Shown one piece after another: positions 6,633 to 7,053 of a stretch of DNA of 7,053 nt. The translations under genes were made by a program, and so were the position numbers. This DNA is from Paludibacteraceae bacterium. GTDB lineage: Bacteria; Bacteroidota; Bacteroidia; Bacteroidales; Paludibacteraceae. Within the stretch, counting starts at the first letter, position 1. Each line of letters starts with the position of its first letter. Under the pieces are notes generated by a model. It did not search any database, was not told where the DNA came from, and worked only from the letters and a program-made list of their open reading frames with translations. Where the stretch lies: positions 1 to 7,053 of the forward strand of contig JAEDFN010000063.1 of the NCBI GenBank assembly GCA_016292775.1. Direction: 5' to 3'.

Positions 6633-6844
6633 CTTTTAATCGGTTTTTAATTCTTTTATTGTTATAATAATCAATATACTCTTCTAAAGCCTTCATAAAG
6701 ACATGGGTTATTGTTATAAGATCTTCTACCAAAAAAGTTTGTTTAGGGGGGTGGGAATATTCTTTATGATTTCAATAAAGTTAAACTTCAAAATGTTATC
6801 AATTTATACAGCCGTGGAATAACAAGCTTTGCCACTTCACTTTT

Positions 6845-6923
6845 TCGTTCGTTAGTTTTCGCCATGGCATAACTTGGGCAAGCTTTGTTATGCTCACTTG
6901 GCTTGCCAAAAACGTTTAAATTT
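6845..6923. repeat. Dispersed intergenic repeat, copy B
   Basis: Direct-orientation partner of 4765-4844, 79 bases. In this copy both internal inverted repeats are perfect: GCATAAC (6867-6873) with GTTATGC (6887-6893), and GGCAAGC (6877-6883) with GCTTGCC (6901-6907). The arms interleave, so the two stems would form an H-type pseudoknot or alternate with each other. The flanks (6733-6844 and 6924-7002) hold no gene I can support. Confidence 0.75.
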
Positions 6924-7002
6924 GCACTATTATTTACAGTTGTCCCAGAAGAGTAGGGGGAGGAAATAATGTGTAGATTCACAAACGAAGTGCAAAACCA
7001 TT

Positions 7003-7024
7003 CTCTTACCCCATGGGGTAAGAG
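7003..7024. promoter_or_regulatory. Perfect 22-base palindrome
   Basis: CTCTTACCCCA followed by its exact reverse complement forms a perfect two-fold palindrome centred on CCATGG. It could bind a dimeric regulator as an operator for a gene to the right of the window, or fold into a 9-pair stem with a CATG loop. No T-tract follows (the next bases are GTCGCGAAAAAGGG), so it is not a standard terminator. Confidence 0.5.
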
Positions 7025-7053
7025 GTCGCGAAAAAGGGAAATATTAGTTTGAG

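Larger units (their letters stand above)
6529..6732 (-). pseudogene. IS3-family transposase (OrfB) C-terminal remnant
   Basis: The minus-strand frame contains KALEEYIDYYNNKRIKNRLK followed by GKSPVQYRTLS, the characteristic end of IS3-family (IS150-type) transposases (YI-x-YYN...RI...LKG-x-SPVQYR). Everything upstream, including the DDE catalytic core, is missing, and sequence beyond about 6732 no longer looks like transposase. The frame has no ATG, only TTG at 6732, and reads on through the terminal inverted repeat to a TAG at 6529-6531. It is therefore a fragment that cannot move by itself. Confidence 0.82.

Noticed and set aside
6788..6982. 64-residue minus-strand frame
   Set aside because: It lies across repeat copy B, and the matching strand of copy A does not keep the frame (single-base gap), so it is a by-product of the repeat.

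Overview
The window looks like a Bacteroidetes (Bacteroidales-type) chromosome. The first two genes are close in sequence style to enzymes of that phylum. A near-perfect Bacteroidetes-type promoter (TTTG, 19 bases, TAnnTTTG) lies at 2199-2229. Shine-Dalgarno sites are absent or weak. One decayed gene carries what looks like a type IX secretion (T9SS) sorting tail, a system confined to this phylum. No species is assigned.

Bases 1-2126 are housekeeping. A decarboxylase of the short Bacteroidetes arginine decarboxylase type, cut by the left edge, is followed after 17 bases by MTA/SAH nucleosidase (mtnN), and a strong intrinsic terminator closes the pair. The two are plausibly one transcription unit around polyamine synthesis and S-adenosylmethionine by-product salvage.

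Bases 2127-4694 are an envelope unit. A promoter and a 150-base structured leader precede a 230-residue exported protein of unknown function. After 97 bases comes a 506-residue protein that joins a trypsin-like serine protease with an intact H/D/S triad, a Ser-rich linker and a C-terminal half that looks like a small outer-membrane beta-barrel. This is the most unusual intact gene here.

Bases 4695-7053 are accessory and decayed. Two direct copies of an 80-base dispersed repeat (4765-4844 and 6845-6923) bracket a visibly AT-rich segment. The segment holds a broken gene (5111-5808), a lipoprotein of unknown function (5822-6505) and the end of an IS3-family insertion sequence (about 6555-6732, minus strand). 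The broken gene joins a gingipain-like (C25) propeptide to an out-of-frame T9SS tail and has a stop at codon 3. A perfect 22-base palindrome lies near the right edge. Two counted sequence lines illustrate the base shift: bases 3721-3780 in the protease gene have 33 G+C of 60, while 6181-6240 in the lipoprotein gene have 12 of 60.

No RNA genes, CRISPR array or complete mobile element were seen. The best candidates for something undescribed are the protease-barrel fusion and the dispersed repeat with interleaved inverted repeats.
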